DNA of 37,495 bases from an uncultured Saprospirales bacterium (GCA_937864265.1 CALMIR010000109.1:1-37495); one strand, 5' to 3'; numbered from the stretch's first letter, positions 8,110 to 16,486 are shown. The notes: generated from the sequence alone by a model not told the origin. Numbers and translations are program-made.

Positions 8110-8994
8110 TTATCGACCAAAAACTTCAGAGGACTCCTGCCCTATGGCAGCGCGTGCGCCTTCTTTCGTGCGTAACGTTTGACATGTCCATACCGGATTG
8201 TAATTTTTATCCTCATGGCTGTAGGTACAAACCTGAGCCGTACTGGTGACATTAAACGGCTGGCTCATAAAAACAGTACCTGTCAGGTATTCTTCGTAAT
8301 GAACCCTTTCTAAGCCTTGTCCATTCCAGTAAAAGTAGGCTTTTTCAACCCCTGCCCAACAACCGATGGTCATGGTACTTGCTTCGACAATGGTGAAGCC
8401 TTCTTTCGACTGAACGATCCTGAGTAGAGGACTGGAATCGCAGTCTTCAAAAATACACAGGCCGGGAACAATTTGTTCATGTAAAACTTTACCGTGCTGT
8501 ACCAAGCGGATGAAAGCATTGATATCAGATGGTTCTGTTCGGGTAATGGGTGAAATACCTAACATCAACCATTCTTTTTGACCATCCTGATTCAAATCGG
8601 TTTCGCGCCAACCCTTGGCCAAATGGGCACCCCAAATGTATCCATCAAAAGTATTCCCTTCTGTATCCTTGCCTTTTACATGGTACCAGATGTCACCATA
8701 TCCATTGATTTGATCTTCCGGCAGGTAATAATCATCGTTGTACGAAATATTGGTAACGGAGTAGGCAATCGGCAAGGCTGTCAGGACATCGGAGGTTTTG
8801 CAAGGCCCGGCATATACCTTGGTGTTGGACTGAAACGTGTATAACTTCGAATAATCGGAGTAGAGATCGGCAACTTGCGAGCGTTCGTGAAACCATTCAT
8901 AGTAATCGGAGTAATCGCTGCTTACAAAACGGGCTGACTGTGCAGGCAGTCCCGGAGCGGAAATTAATGCGGCTAAAAAAAAGACATTCTTCAT
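8110..8994 (-). CDS. Exported protein with SH3-like domain
   Basis: 294 residues. Signal peptide at 1-19 ('APGLPAQ'). Residues about 52-135 resemble a bacterial SH3 (SH3b) domain: 'TKVYAGPCKTSDVLTALPIA', then 'WYHVKGKD', then 'DGYIWGAHLAKG', the usual G-Y-[IV] close. SH3b domains of this type often bind cell-wall peptides. The following part ('DLNQDGQKEWLMLGI') looks like an FG-GAP-like or DUF-type beta segment. Cys residues at 'CIFEDCD' and 'TIGCWAG' may form disulfides. It is a lone gene, convergent with the barrel gene and divergent from the TonB receptor across a 490-bp gap. The enzyme or binding role is unknown. Confidence -1.
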   Translation of the reverse strand: MKNVFFLAALISAPGLPAQSARFVSSDYSDYYEWFHERSQVADLYSDYSKLYTFQSNTKVYAGPCKTSDVLTALPIAYSVTNISYNDDYYLPEDQINGYGDIWYHVKGKDTEGNTFDGYIWGAHLAKGWRETDLNQDGQKEWLMLGISPITRTEPSDINAFIRLVQHGKVLHEQIVPGLCIFEDCDSSPLLRIVQSKEGFTIVEASTMTIGCWAGVEKAYFYWNGQGLERVHYEEYLTGTVFMSQPFNVTSTAQVCTYSHEDKNYNPVWTCQTLRTKEGARAAIGQESSEVFGR

Positions 8995-9485
8995 GGGTGT
9001 GCTATTTTGGGATATGAATATTAAACTAACCCAAACAGGGTACGAAATATTGCCCCCTTTTATAAGAAAATTGGCATTATGTGCCTGATTCCAAATAAAG
9101 CATGGCTTAATTTAGGTATAAAGATCAAAAGTGTTTATTGTTCGATTTGACCCATAATAAAAGTTTGGCGATTAGCCAATTGGACTGATCATTAACTCGA
9201 TTAAATGAAACCCAGTCGATTTTTATACCGACAGCCAGTCTGAATTGGGAACTTATTTTGCTATTACTCCGGGCAGGGAATGCCGTTAGATTTGATCGTG
9301 CTAGATTTTCTGTTTTCTGCACCTTACACCCATTTATACGTCGATGATAGCGAAAAGATACGTTTGGGGGTCAAAAAATATATTGTCCAAATAAAAGCCA
9401 AAAAAAAATGCCCCTGCATAGGGGGATGCCTTTACGCGGCACATCTAAGCAACTGAACGAACAAAACTAAAAAACAATCTACATC
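8995..9485. other. 490-bp divergent intergenic region
   Basis: No convincing gene. It holds a 12-bp inverted repeat (GGTATAAAGATC at 9115-9126 against GATTTTTATACC at 9218-9229, one mismatch) about 90 bp apart, a small hairpin TTGGC-gatta-GCCAA (9165-9179), a possible -7 box TACGTTTG at 9359-9366 without a clear -33, and a CCCC/GGGG hairpin near 9411-9424 in the leader of the TonB-receptor gene. Confidence -1.
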
Positions 9486-11870
9486 ATGAAGTTAGCTATT
9501 GCTGTTGGCTGCTTATGGCTGGCCTTTGCCCAGACCCTGGTGGCCCAGGAAATCACCGACCCTAAAGCAGAAAAATTCACGGTAAGCGGGTACATCAAAG
9601 ACAAATTTTCAGGCGAAGAGCTGCTCTACGCCAACGTTTTTGAACCCACTACAAAAGCCGGAGCAACCACCAACCTCTATGGCTTTTATTCCTTGACACT
9701 TCCGGCAGGTACTTATGTCCTGCAATTTTCCTACCTCGGCTACGAAACCTTGGGCAAGTCAATCGAACTAAAGGGCAACCTGTCCTTAAATGTCGAATTG
9801 CTGTCTGAATCTGCGCTGCTTTCAGAAGTAGTCGTTACCGATGAAGCGGAAGACCAGGCCATCAAAACGATCACCATGAGCAAGCTGGAAGTTCCCGTGG
9901 AAGAAGTAAAAAAATTGCCCTCCTTACTAGGCGAACCCGATGTCATTAAAACCATTCAAATGCTACCTGGTGTGACCAGCGCGGGTGAGGGCACCTCTGC
10001 CTTTTTCGTCAGAGGGGGCAGTGCCGATCAAAACCTAATTCTCATTGACGAGGCGCCGGTTTACGAAGTATCGCACATGTTTGGACTTTTCTCTGTTTTT
10101 AACACCGATATCATCAAGAGTGCAGAATTGTACAAGGGCGGCATCTCCGCTAAATACGGAGGCCGCCTTTCCTCTCTGACCGAAGTAGTGACCCGTGATG
10201 GCAATTCTAAGCAATTGGCCCTTACAGGAGGCATTGGCTTATTGGCAGGCAAATTAACCGTGGAAGCGCCTATTGTAAAAGATAAAGCTTCTTTTATCGT
10301 TTCCGGTCGCCGTTCTTATGCCGATATTTTTATGAGTCAAATAGATGGGCTGGGCGGCACTACCTTGCGCTTTCACGACCTCAACGCCAAAATCAATTGG
10401 AAAGCCAACAACAAAAATCGCTTTTTCCTGGCCGCCTATTCTGGCCGCGATGTGTGGCAATTGGACAAAAGCTTCAAAATGGACTGGGGCAACACCACCA
10501 CCACTTTCCGCTGGAACCATTTGTTCAACGACCGCTTGTTTTCTAACCTGACCCTGGTGTACAGCGACTTTGATTATGCCTTACAAGATACCGATCCGGT
10601 AGATGGATTTCTTTGGCAGGCCAATCAGCGAGAAATGTCCTTGAAAGAAGATCTGACCTATTTCATCAATCCAAAACTGAGTATGAGTATGGGCTATCAG
10701 GGTATTTACCGCCGTTTTTCACCGGGGAAAATCACGCCCAACAATTCAGATGAATCCATTTTCAAACCGGCTGAGTTGCAGCAGCAATTTGCGCTCGACC
10801 ACGCCTTATATGTAGATGTTGAGCAGGAGTTGAGCGATAGGTTGAGCCTGAATTACGGCCTGCGCTTTACCCTGTTTCAAAACATCGGCCAAGGCACTGT
10901 TTACCAATACGCCGATCGTCAGGATAATGAATCCATCACCATTTTGGATTCTACCGTCTATCGGGATTTTGAAGTGATCAAAACCTTCCTGAATCCGGAG
11001 CCGCGCTTTTCTGCCCGCTACATTTTGGATGAACAGAGTTCGCTCAAATTGTCTTACAACCGGATGGTGCAGTACATCCATCTGATTTCCAATTCCACCG
11101 TTCCCATTCCATTTGCGACTTGGGCGCCAAGCTCACCCTATCTCGATCCGCAAAAATCAGATCAGGTAGCCATCGGGTATTTTAGGAATTTCAAGGGCAA
11201 TGCCTACGAGTTTTCTGCGGAAGCTTTTTACAAACGCTCCAAGGAACTGACCGAATTTGTTGACAATGCCGAAATATTTTTCAACCGCCATTTGGCGACC
11301 GAATTTCGTCAAGGCGATGCCCGTGCCTATGGTTTAGAGTTGTATTTGCGCAAAGCAAAAGGAAGGCTCCGCGGATTTGCCGGCTATACCTGGTCGAAAG
11401 CCGAATTGGAAATAGAGGACATCAACAACGACCAAGCTTTTCCAGCCAATCACGACCGCCGACACAACCTGAATATAGCGGCTGTTTACGACCTGAATAG
11501 CCGCTGGAACATAGGGGCCAATTTTACCTATGCCACTGGGCGACCCATTACTTTGCCTACGGGTAAATACGAATTCAACGGCTATCAACTGAATTACTTT
11601 TCTGAAAGGAACGGATATCGCCTGCCAGACTTCCATCGCCTCGATATTTCGGCTACCTATGAGCCAAAGAAAAATGAGAACAAGCGCTGGCAGAACAGTT
11701 TTGTATTTGGGGTTTATAACCTGTATAACCGGCAGAATCCCTTTACCATTTATACCCGCGTCCAGCAAGACGACGAAGGCAATATCATCGGCGACGGCAC
11801 CGTGAAGGAAGCCCGCATGGTTTATTTATTCGGCGTATTGCCCTATTTCACCTGGAATTTTAAATTCTAA
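9486..11870 (+). CDS. TonB-dependent receptor
   Basis: 794 residues. Signal peptide at 1-20 ('QTLVAQ'). Carboxypeptidase-regulatory-like domain at about 30-110 ('VSGYIKDKFSGEELLYANVF', 'YLGYETLGKS'). Plug domain at about 115-235, with 'LPSLLGEPDVIKTIQMLPGV', 'FFVRGGSADQNLILIDEAPVY' and 'GGISAKYGGRLSS', followed by a beta-barrel ending in aromatic Phe ('YFTWNFKF'), as outer-membrane proteins usually do. It imports an unknown ligand across the outer membrane with TonB/ExbBD energy. The DUF4249 lipoprotein starts 17 bp downstream, a common Bacteroidota pairing in which the lipoprotein is thought to be an accessory, by loose analogy with SusC/SusD. No SusD gene is present, so it is not a classical polysaccharide utilization locus. 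Confidence -1.
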   Translation: MKLAIAVGCLWLAFAQTLVAQEITDPKAEKFTVSGYIKDKFSGEELLYANVFEPTTKAGATTNLYGFYSLTLPAGTYVLQFSYLGYETLGKSIELKGNLSLNVELLSESALLSEVVVTDEAEDQAIKTITMSKLEVPVEEVKKLPSLLGEPDVIKTIQMLPGVTSAGEGTSAFFVRGGSADQNLILIDEAPVYEVSHMFGLFSVFNTDIIKSAELYKGGISAKYGGRLSSLTEVVTRDGNSKQLALTGGIGLLAGKLTVEAPIVKDKASFIVSGRRSYADIFMSQIDGLGGTTLRFHDLNAKINWKANNKNRFFLAAYSGRDVWQLDKSFKMDWGNTTTTFRWNHLFNDRLFSNLTLVYSDFDYALQDTDPVDGFLWQANQREMSLKEDLTYFINPKLSMSMGYQGIYRRFSPGKITPNNSDESIFKPAELQQQFALDHALYVDVEQELSDRLSLNYGLRFTLFQNIGQGTVYQYADRQDNESITILDSTVYRDFEVIKTFLNPEPRFSARYILDEQSSLKLSYNRMVQYIHLISNSTVPIPFATWAPSSPYLDPQKSDQVAIGYFRNFKGNAYEFSAEAFYKRSKELTEFVDNAEIFFNRHLATEFRQGDARAYGLELYLRKAKGRLRGFAGYTWSKAELEIEDINNDQAFPANHDRRHNLNIAAVYDLNSRWNIGANFTYATGRPITLPTGKYEFNGYQLNYFSERNGYRLPDFHRLDISATYEPKKNENKRWQNSFVFGVYNLYNRQNPFTIYTRVQQDDEGNIIGDGTVKEARMVYLFGVLPYFTWNFKF

Positions 11871-11887
11871 ACAAACAATCACCCATC

Positions 11888-12703
11888 ATGAAAAATTGGT
11901 TTCTTTTATTGGCAACAGCCGCGTTCCTGTTTTCTTGTGAAAAAACCGTAACGCTCGATCTAAAACAGAGCGAAGAAAAGCTCGTTATCGAAGCACAGGT
12001 CACCGACCAACCTGGCAAACAATATGTAAAAATCAGCAAAAGCGTCCCTTTTAACGGCAGTGGACAAACACCTCGTGTTAGCGGAGCTATTGTAAGTATG
12101 GAGGACGATCAAGGGAATAGTTATGAATTTGAAGAGTCTTCGTCAGGTTTGTACTTGCCGCTTGTGGACTTTAAAGGCGAAGTCGATCGGGAATATACCC
12201 TGACCGTTTCGTTGGATGGTCAAGTCTATACAGCAAGTGACCGCATGCATTATGTGCCGCCATTCGACAGCTTAGGAGTAAGGCTGGATGAGGCGGAAAT
12301 GCAAGACCCAGAAGAAGACAATCGCTACTACGAAGTACTGGTTTACATCAAGGAGCCACCTGCTACGACCGACTATTACCTCGCCAAGTTTTACCGCGAC
12401 GACAAAGAATTGAACGACAATGGCGAGTGGGTGTTCGTCTATGACGACTTCCTACTTGGCGAAGAAATCGATGCCCTACCCTTCCCTTATTATTATGCCG
12501 AAGGCGAAAAAGCAACGGTAGAGATGTACAGCTTGTCCAGAAGTTCTTATAAATATTACCTCGACATCTTGTCTAATATTGATGGCGATGGGGGCATGTT
12601 CAGCGGTCAGCCTGCCAATATCCGCAGCAATATTGAGGGCGGAGCTATTGGCCATTTTCTGGTTACTTCGATTGCGATTTCGGAGAAAATGGTAGGGATA
12701 TAG
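11888..12703 (+). CDS. DUF4249 lipoprotein
   Basis: 271 residues. A lipoprotein signal runs to Cys17 ('AAFLFSCEKT'), so the mature protein is lipid-anchored. The mature N-terminus 'LVIEAQVTDQPGKQYVKIS' and later 'VSGAIVSMEDDQG' are typical of DUF4249: a beta-sandwich domain followed by 'YTLTVSLDGQVYTA'. The C-terminal 'GGAIGHFLVTS' is also characteristic. The family is of unknown function and is regularly encoded just downstream of a TonB-dependent receptor, as here, suggesting a partner in uptake. Translation follows the receptor gene with a 17-bp gap, so one transcript is likely. Confidence -1.
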   Translation: MKNWFLLLATAAFLFSCEKTVTLDLKQSEEKLVIEAQVTDQPGKQYVKISKSVPFNGSGQTPRVSGAIVSMEDDQGNSYEFEESSSGLYLPLVDFKGEVDREYTLTVSLDGQVYTASDRMHYVPPFDSLGVRLDEAEMQDPEEDNRYYEVLVYIKEPPATTDYYLAKFYRDDKELNDNGEWVFVYDDFLLGEEIDALPFPYYYAEGEKATVEMYSLSRSSYKYYLDILSNIDGDGGMFSGQPANIRSNIEGGAIGHFLVTSIAISEKMVGI

Positions 12704-12706
12704 GAG

Positions 12707-12731
12707 GGTTTCTGGTTTCTAGTTTCTGGTT
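12707..12731. repeat. Heptamer tandem repeat GGTTTCT x3.6
   Basis: GGTTTCT, GGTTTCT, AGTTTCT and GGTT follow in phase, directly after the stop of the DUF4249 gene. It is a second heptameric repeat in this window, different in sequence from the one at 3814. Confidence -1.
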
Positions 12732-12763
12732 GACCTGTCCTGAACCCCCCCGCCTTTCAGTCG

Positions 12764-12842
12764 CCCGCCCGGCCCGTCCGACCGGAATCATCCGGGCGGG
12801 ATGATCCCGCTGAGGCCGATACGCTCAGCGGGATCGGACGGG
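12764..12842. repeat. GC-rich nested palindromes (REP-like)
   Basis: Three perfect arm pairs: CCCGCCCGG (12764-12772) with CCGGGCGGG (12792-12800); CCCGTCCGA (12773-12781) with TCGGACGGG (12834-12842); GATCCCGCTGAG (12803-12814) with CTCAGCGGGATC (12824-12835). The first two pairs cross, so they are alternatives or a pseudoknot. The block is far richer in GC than its neighbours and lies between two converging genes. It may end transcription from both sides and has the look of a dispersed intergenic element. Confidence -1.
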
Positions 12843-12893
12843 GGCAGGAAAACTACACCTAGCTTTAGCCTAGCTTGAAACCTAAAACCAACC

Positions 12894-14786
12894 TCACCCC
12901 AGCTTCTCCAAATTAGTCGGAAAAGAACTGATACCTGCTGCCTTTACCCGCTCGTGGAGTTGTTTGGCGGCATCGAAATCAGCAAAAGCACCGAGGATAA
13001 CTTTGTAAACGGTTTTTCCATTCAACACGTTGATATTGACGATTATGGGTTGATTGAATTGAGCCCCATAGCGCTCAGCATGAATCAGCACATTCGCATA
13101 GTCGGCATAAACGCCAACCTGAACCCCCCAGCCTTTGGAAGCCTGTCGCTGCACACTAAAGCGGAACAGTCCTTGACCTGAAGCAGCAGTCGTTGTAGCA
13201 GTCGTTTCAGTTGATGACGTTTCAGTGACAACAGTGGTCGATTGTTTTTCATCGCGCAAGCGCAGGGCTTCTGCTACAGCTTTATCGGCATTGACTCTGC
13301 CGTAGCCATATTTAACAGAATGGCCATTCACATACTCTGAGGAAGAACCAATTTTATCGGCGGTTTTTTGCAAAATATCTTTGACTTGGCGAGCCGTTAA
13401 ATCTGGATTGGCGGAAAGGATGAGGGCACAAATACCTGCTACCAACGGGGTAGAACTGGAAGTGCCTCCAAAATGCTTGTACTGGCTGCCGCGATCTCTT
13501 CCATCCCTATAAAATTTGAAGAGGCCATTCTCCCAAGATATGCCTTGATCCCAGGAAGCACGAGCCGCCAGAATGGGCCAGTCACCATTGGAAGGCGCTA
13601 CAATTGATAATTGTCTGCCCCGGTTGGAATAGCTAGCATGCTGATCCTGGCTAGTTGAAGCACCAACCGCAATCACATCCGGATGCGCCGCATAAAAATT
13701 GAGGTAGTCCAAATCGTCGTTGCCTGCTGCAAATAGTATAACGCATCCTTTGCCATTGCGCCCTTTGCGCGCCGCTTTGGCAATGGCCGCCTCCTTAATG
13801 GCCCCCAAACTAAAGTTGGCCTCCGTGGTGCCCCAACTACAACTGATGATATCTGCCCCTTTCTCGATGCAATAGTCGAACATTTGCTCGGTGGTCTTAT
13901 TGCTGAAAGAAGTACCACTTACTGGCATGAAAAGGGCATTGGGCGCCGCTCCAACAATTCCTTTTCCATTGGTAATCGCTAAGGCGACACTGGCACAGGG
14001 GGTACCATGAGTGAACTGAGGGTCGCCTGCCGTGAGATTGGAAGATTGATTCCAGAGGTCAAAGGGGCGGAAAACCTTGGTTCGCAAATCGGGGTGATTG
14101 GTATCGAATCCGTTGTCGATGATGGCCACAACAACACGGTCAGAGCCAGTATTTCCCAAGCGCGACCAAGCATCAATCACTTTGGCATCAGCACCCCGTT
14201 TGAGCGAATAATTAGCACCCGGCACCGATCCTGAGTTACGCAAATGCCATTGTTGATTAAGTAAGTCGTCTAGGGGTTCGCGGAACTCGTACTCGTCCAG
14301 CAAGGTGTCAATATCTGGTTCAGCGGATTTTACCAGAGAAATCTGGCTCAACGCCTGCGCCACTTTGAGCGGATTGGGCGACTTGGGCGTCACCTTGGCT
14401 AGCACCAGTTCATCGCTGCGCCTTTCTACCAGTTGCAAGAAGTATTCTTCCAAAACAATTTGCTGCTCTTCCATGCTAACACCATCGGCGAAGGTGATGT
14501 AAATATCACCTGTTGGTATCAAGGGCTTGTTGCTACCCTCGGCAAAATAGACATGGGTGCCGACCTCAATTTCGTTTTTTTCCCGCACTTCGTCCAGCGC
14601 TGAGTCTATGTCATGATCACCTTTGCTGAGCTTTACCAGATTAAAGCCGCCCAGATTGTTCAGCAGTTTTTGATCGATGTAGCTTTTTGCTTCGATGTTT
14701 TCATCCTGGGTTTTTAAGCCCACCAATTGCTGGCTTTTATTCAGGGTCAGCTCTCCTTTGCCGCTTTTTACTGTCAACTTGCTCAT
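12894..14786 (-). CDS. Subtilase (S8) with C-terminal SPOR domain, no signal peptide
   Basis: 630 residues. An N-terminal prodomain-like region (1-175) precedes the protease. The catalytic triad is present: Asp224 ('AIIDNGFDTNHPD'), His260 ('FTHGTPCASVA') and Ser443 ('GTSSSTPLVAGI'), with oxyanion Asn356 ('FAAGNDD'). A Thr/Ser-rich linker (515-538) leads to a SPOR domain at about 552-628, a fold that usually binds glycan-denuded septal peptidoglycan. The N-terminus (MSKLTVKSGKGELTLNKSQQ) is polar, with no Sec signal or membrane segment. This conflicts with the usual location of both subtilases and SPOR domains. Either export uses another route, or the SPOR domain serves an internal purpose. 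ATG 14786 is well placed and no in-frame upstream signal sequence is seen. A MITE-like palindrome lies 42 bp upstream. Confidence -1.
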   Translation of the reverse strand: MSKLTVKSGKGELTLNKSQQLVGLKTQDENIEAKSYIDQKLLNNLGGFNLVKLSKGDHDIDSALDEVREKNEIEVGTHVYFAEGSNKPLIPTGDIYITFADGVSMEEQQIVLEEYFLQLVERRSDELVLAKVTPKSPNPLKVAQALSQISLVKSAEPDIDTLLDEYEFREPLDDLLNQQWHLRNSGSVPGANYSLKRGADAKVIDAWSRLGNTGSDRVVVAIIDNGFDTNHPDLRTKVFRPFDLWNQSSNLTAGDPQFTHGTPCASVALAITNGKGIVGAAPNALFMPVSGTSFSNKTTEQMFDYCIEKGADIISCSWGTTEANFSLGAIKEAAIAKAARKGRNGKGCVILFAAGNDDLDYLNFYAAHPDVIAVGASTSQDQHASYSNRGRQLSIVAPSNGDWPILAARASWDQGISWENGLFKFYRDGRDRGSQYKHFGGTSSSTPLVAGICALILSANPDLTARQVKDILQKTADKIGSSSEYVNGHSVKYGYGRVNADKAVAEALRLRDEKQSTTVVTETSSTETTATTTAASGQGLFRFSVQRQASKGWGVQVGVYADYANVLIHAERYGAQFNQPIIVNINVLNGKTVYKVILGAFADFDAAKQLHERVKAAGISSFPTNLEKLG

Positions 14787-14818
14787 ATTGGGTCGGAAGT
14801 TATTTTCTCAGTAACGTA

Positions 14819-14946
14819 AAAATAGAGGTTCTCTGGCAATTTTTGTGATTTTGGAGCAGCGGCTTAAGCGAGTAGCAATACGCCCGCAAGAAGTAGCACT
14901 AACTGCTCAAGCCAATCCCACAAAAATTGTCAGAGAACGAAAATAG
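14819..14946. repeat. MITE-like inverted-repeat element
   Basis: Terminal arms GTTCTCTGGCAATTTTTGTG (14828-14847) and its complement at 14919-14938 match at 19 of 20 bases. AGCAG/CTGCT pairs further in, so most of the 111 bp can fold as one imperfect hairpin. The direct repeat AAAATAG flanks it at 14819-14825 and 14940-14946, as a 7-bp target duplication would. There is no coding capacity. It lies in the promoter region of the subtilase gene. Confidence -1.
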
Positions 14947-15009
14947 GCATTTCATTGGTTTTGTTGAAAAAAAGAGGGGTAAATTGGAAAAAGAGAGTAG
15001 CCATCATGA

Positions 15010-15047
15010 GAAAAGCCCTTCCATGTTTCACACTGGAAGGGCTTTTC
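15010..15047 (-). terminator. Intrinsic terminator of the ECF sigma gene
   Basis: A perfect 14-bp stem, GAAAAGCCCTTCCA (15010-15023) with TGGAAGGGCTTTTC (15034-15047), with a 10-base loop, 21 bases after the sigma-factor stop codon. On the minus strand the stem closes with CTTTTC followed by TCATG, so the T-tract is inside the stem base. Confidence -1.
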
Positions 15048-15067
15048 GATCACAAAACAGCTATTGA

Positions 15068-15595
15068 TCAGGCTCTTTTCTCCATTTGGGCAGCGTCGAG
15101 CAGCTTTTGCAGCTTTTTACGCGCAAAAAAGATGCGGCTTTTGATCGTCCCCAGCGGAGATCCCAGCTCATCGGCAATTTCATCGTATTTGAAGCCTTCA
15201 TAAGCCATTAAAAAAGGTACGCGAAAATCATCGGGCAGGGTATCCACCATTTCCATCAATTCTTTGAAAGTGACATCTGTTTCCCCTTCATTGTCAATGG
15301 CACGATCGCCCGAATTAATGTAGTAATTATTGGGCGTTTGATCAATAATCAGGTTGCGGCGTACTTTCTTTCGATAGTTGTTGATGAATATGTTGCGCAT
15401 GATGGTTACCGCCCAAGCTTTGAAATTTGTACCCTCATTATACTTATCGGCGTTCGTAATAATTCTTAGAGCGGTATCCTGATAGAGATCTTCGGCATCA
15501 ATCATATTTCCAGTAAGCTTCAGCGAAAAAGCCTTGAGTGAACTACTGATCTTGTCGAGTTGTTCTTGAATCGGACTTTGAATGGCATATATCAT
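15068..15595 (-). CDS. ECF-family RNA polymerase sigma factor
   Basis: 175 residues. Region 2 is at about 15-85, with 'DAEDLYQDTALRI' and 'NFKAWAVTIMRNIFINNYRK', the standard sigma-2 signature. Region 4 is at about 110-168, with 'LPDDFRVPFLMAYEGFKYDEIADELGSP' and 'GTIKSRIFFARKKL', the -35-binding helix-turn-helix. It directs RNA polymerase to an unknown regulon. No anti-sigma gene is adjacent, so it belongs to the stand-alone ECF type frequent in Bacteroidota. The start ATG 15595 is preceded by an AAAGGAG Shine-Dalgarno sequence, unusual in this phylum, and by a full housekeeping promoter about 90 bp upstream, so it is made constitutively or controlled at other levels. Confidence -1.
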   Translation of the reverse strand: MIYAIQSPIQEQLDKISSSLKAFSLKLTGNMIDAEDLYQDTALRIITNADKYNEGTNFKAWAVTIMRNIFINNYRKKVRRNLIIDQTPNNYYINSGDRAIDNEGETDVTFKELMEMVDTLPDDFRVPFLMAYEGFKYDEIADELGSPLGTIKSRIFFARKKLQKLLDAAQMEKRA

Positions 15596-15685
15596 GATAA
15601 ACTCCTTTGTAGTTGTGTACTTTGACGATGTAACTTATCAGGCGTCACCCTGATGATCCTCAAAGACGGGTGTAATTATTTTTTA

Positions 15686-15717
15686 CAAAACTACATGATC
15701 TGATCCTTTTTTGCAAA
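15686..15717 (-). promoter_or_regulatory. Promoter of the ECF sigma gene
   Basis: On the minus strand TTTG (15717-15714) is followed after 20 bases by TAGTTTTG (15693-15686), matching the Bacteroidota TTTG-N19/20-TAnnTTTG consensus exactly. The leader would be about 85 bases. Confidence -1.
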
Positions 15718-15792
15718 ATATTTTTTCTATTTAGATCATTTTTTATTTGTAGTGTAGTAGTCTTGACACTTCTGTGATAATTTCGCGTATTC

Positions 15793-15815
15793 TGTTAAAA
15801 AAATTAACAACTTTG
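15793..15815 (+). promoter_or_regulatory. Candidate operator and -7 box of the XRE gene
   Basis: TGTTAA-N5-TTAACA forms a perfect inverted repeat (15793-15809), of the size bound by a helix-turn-helix dimer. It runs directly into CAACTTTG (15808-15815), one base off the TAnnTTTG -7 consensus. Autoregulation by the XRE protein is the simplest reading; no good -33 is seen. Confidence -1.
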
Positions 15816-15907
15816 AACCAAGAACACTTTTCAAATGTATAAATAAGGAACTTTTTGATCGATTAAAACAACCAGTTGGTAGATTTTTTTTTGATGGCTA
15901 AGCAGCA

Positions 15908-16426
15908 ATGGATATGGATGTGTCAAATCAACAAGACCCGTTAATTTTTTTGCCAGACAATATTCGCTATTTGCGAAAGCGGCATGGGATGAGTCAGGAA
16001 GGTCTGGCTAGTAAAGTCGGACTTAATCGGGGCAATATCGCCTCATACGAAAATGGTACTGCCGAGCCTCGGATATGTAATTTATTGAAAATGGCTCGCC
16101 TTTTTCGGGTTTCCATTGGCGACTTAGCACACAAAAACCTGTGCAATCACAATAATTTGGCAGAAGCCGATCAACATTTTCAGTCAAATGGCTCGGTTGA
16201 AAAAGAAGTCCTTCAGCAATTTTCCCAAAAGGCAGAAGAACTGGAGGGGGTCATCCAAAGCATTCACACTTGTTTTCAGTACAAGCAGAAGTCTATGGAA
16301 GAGGATGCGCCCTACGCCAAAGATATGAAGGCCATCAGCGCCAAGTTTGAGGAGCTTTTTGAAGCAACCGAAGAATTGCTTCGACAGCATCAGGCATTTA
16401 TAGAATTTGTGAATTGCAAATGTTAA
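15908..16426 (+). CDS. XRE-family helix-turn-helix regulator
   Basis: 172 residues. An HTH_3 (Cro/C1-type) domain spans about 17-75: 'IRYLRKRHGMSQEGLASKVG' with recognition helix 'NRGNIASYENGTAEP' and 'LLKMARLFRVSIGDLAHKNL'. The C-terminal 90 residues are Glu/Lys/Gln-rich and likely a coiled coil for oligomerization; no peptidase or ligand domain is seen. Such proteins are common stand-alone repressors in Saprospiria. It faces away from the ECF sigma gene and precedes the phosphatase operon by 113 bp, though that operon has its own promoter. An upstream inverted repeat suggests self-repression. ATG 15908 is used; the second ATG at 15914 is equally possible. Confidence -1.
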   Translation: MDMDVSNQQDPLIFLPDNIRYLRKRHGMSQEGLASKVGLNRGNIASYENGTAEPRICNLLKMARLFRVSIGDLAHKNLCNHNNLAEADQHFQSNGSVEKEVLQQFSQKAEELEGVIQSIHTCFQYKQKSMEEDAPYAKDMKAISAKFEELFEATEELLRQHQAFIEFVNCKC

Positions 16427-16486
16427 ACGATTCAGCAACTGGAATACAATTTTTTTTTAGAGCCTACACTTTGCTATAAAGCGCCA

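Larger units (their letters stand above)
15596..15907. other. Divergent control region, sigma factor / XRE regulator
   Basis: 312 bases holding the sigma-factor promoter (15686-15717), an inverted repeat ATCAGG-cgtcac-CCTGAT around 15637-15654 in the sigma leader, and a candidate operator at 15793-15809 upstream of the XRE gene. No other gene is visible. Confidence -1.

Noticed and set aside
9486-12703. SusC/SusD polysaccharide utilization locus
   Set aside because: The lipoprotein is DUF4249, not SusD, and no glycoside hydrolase or polysaccharide lyase is nearby.
15068-16426. ECF sigma / XRE pair as a toxin-antitoxin or phage switch
   Set aside because: Both are stand-alone regulators with ordinary features; no toxin, integrase or phage gene is adjacent.
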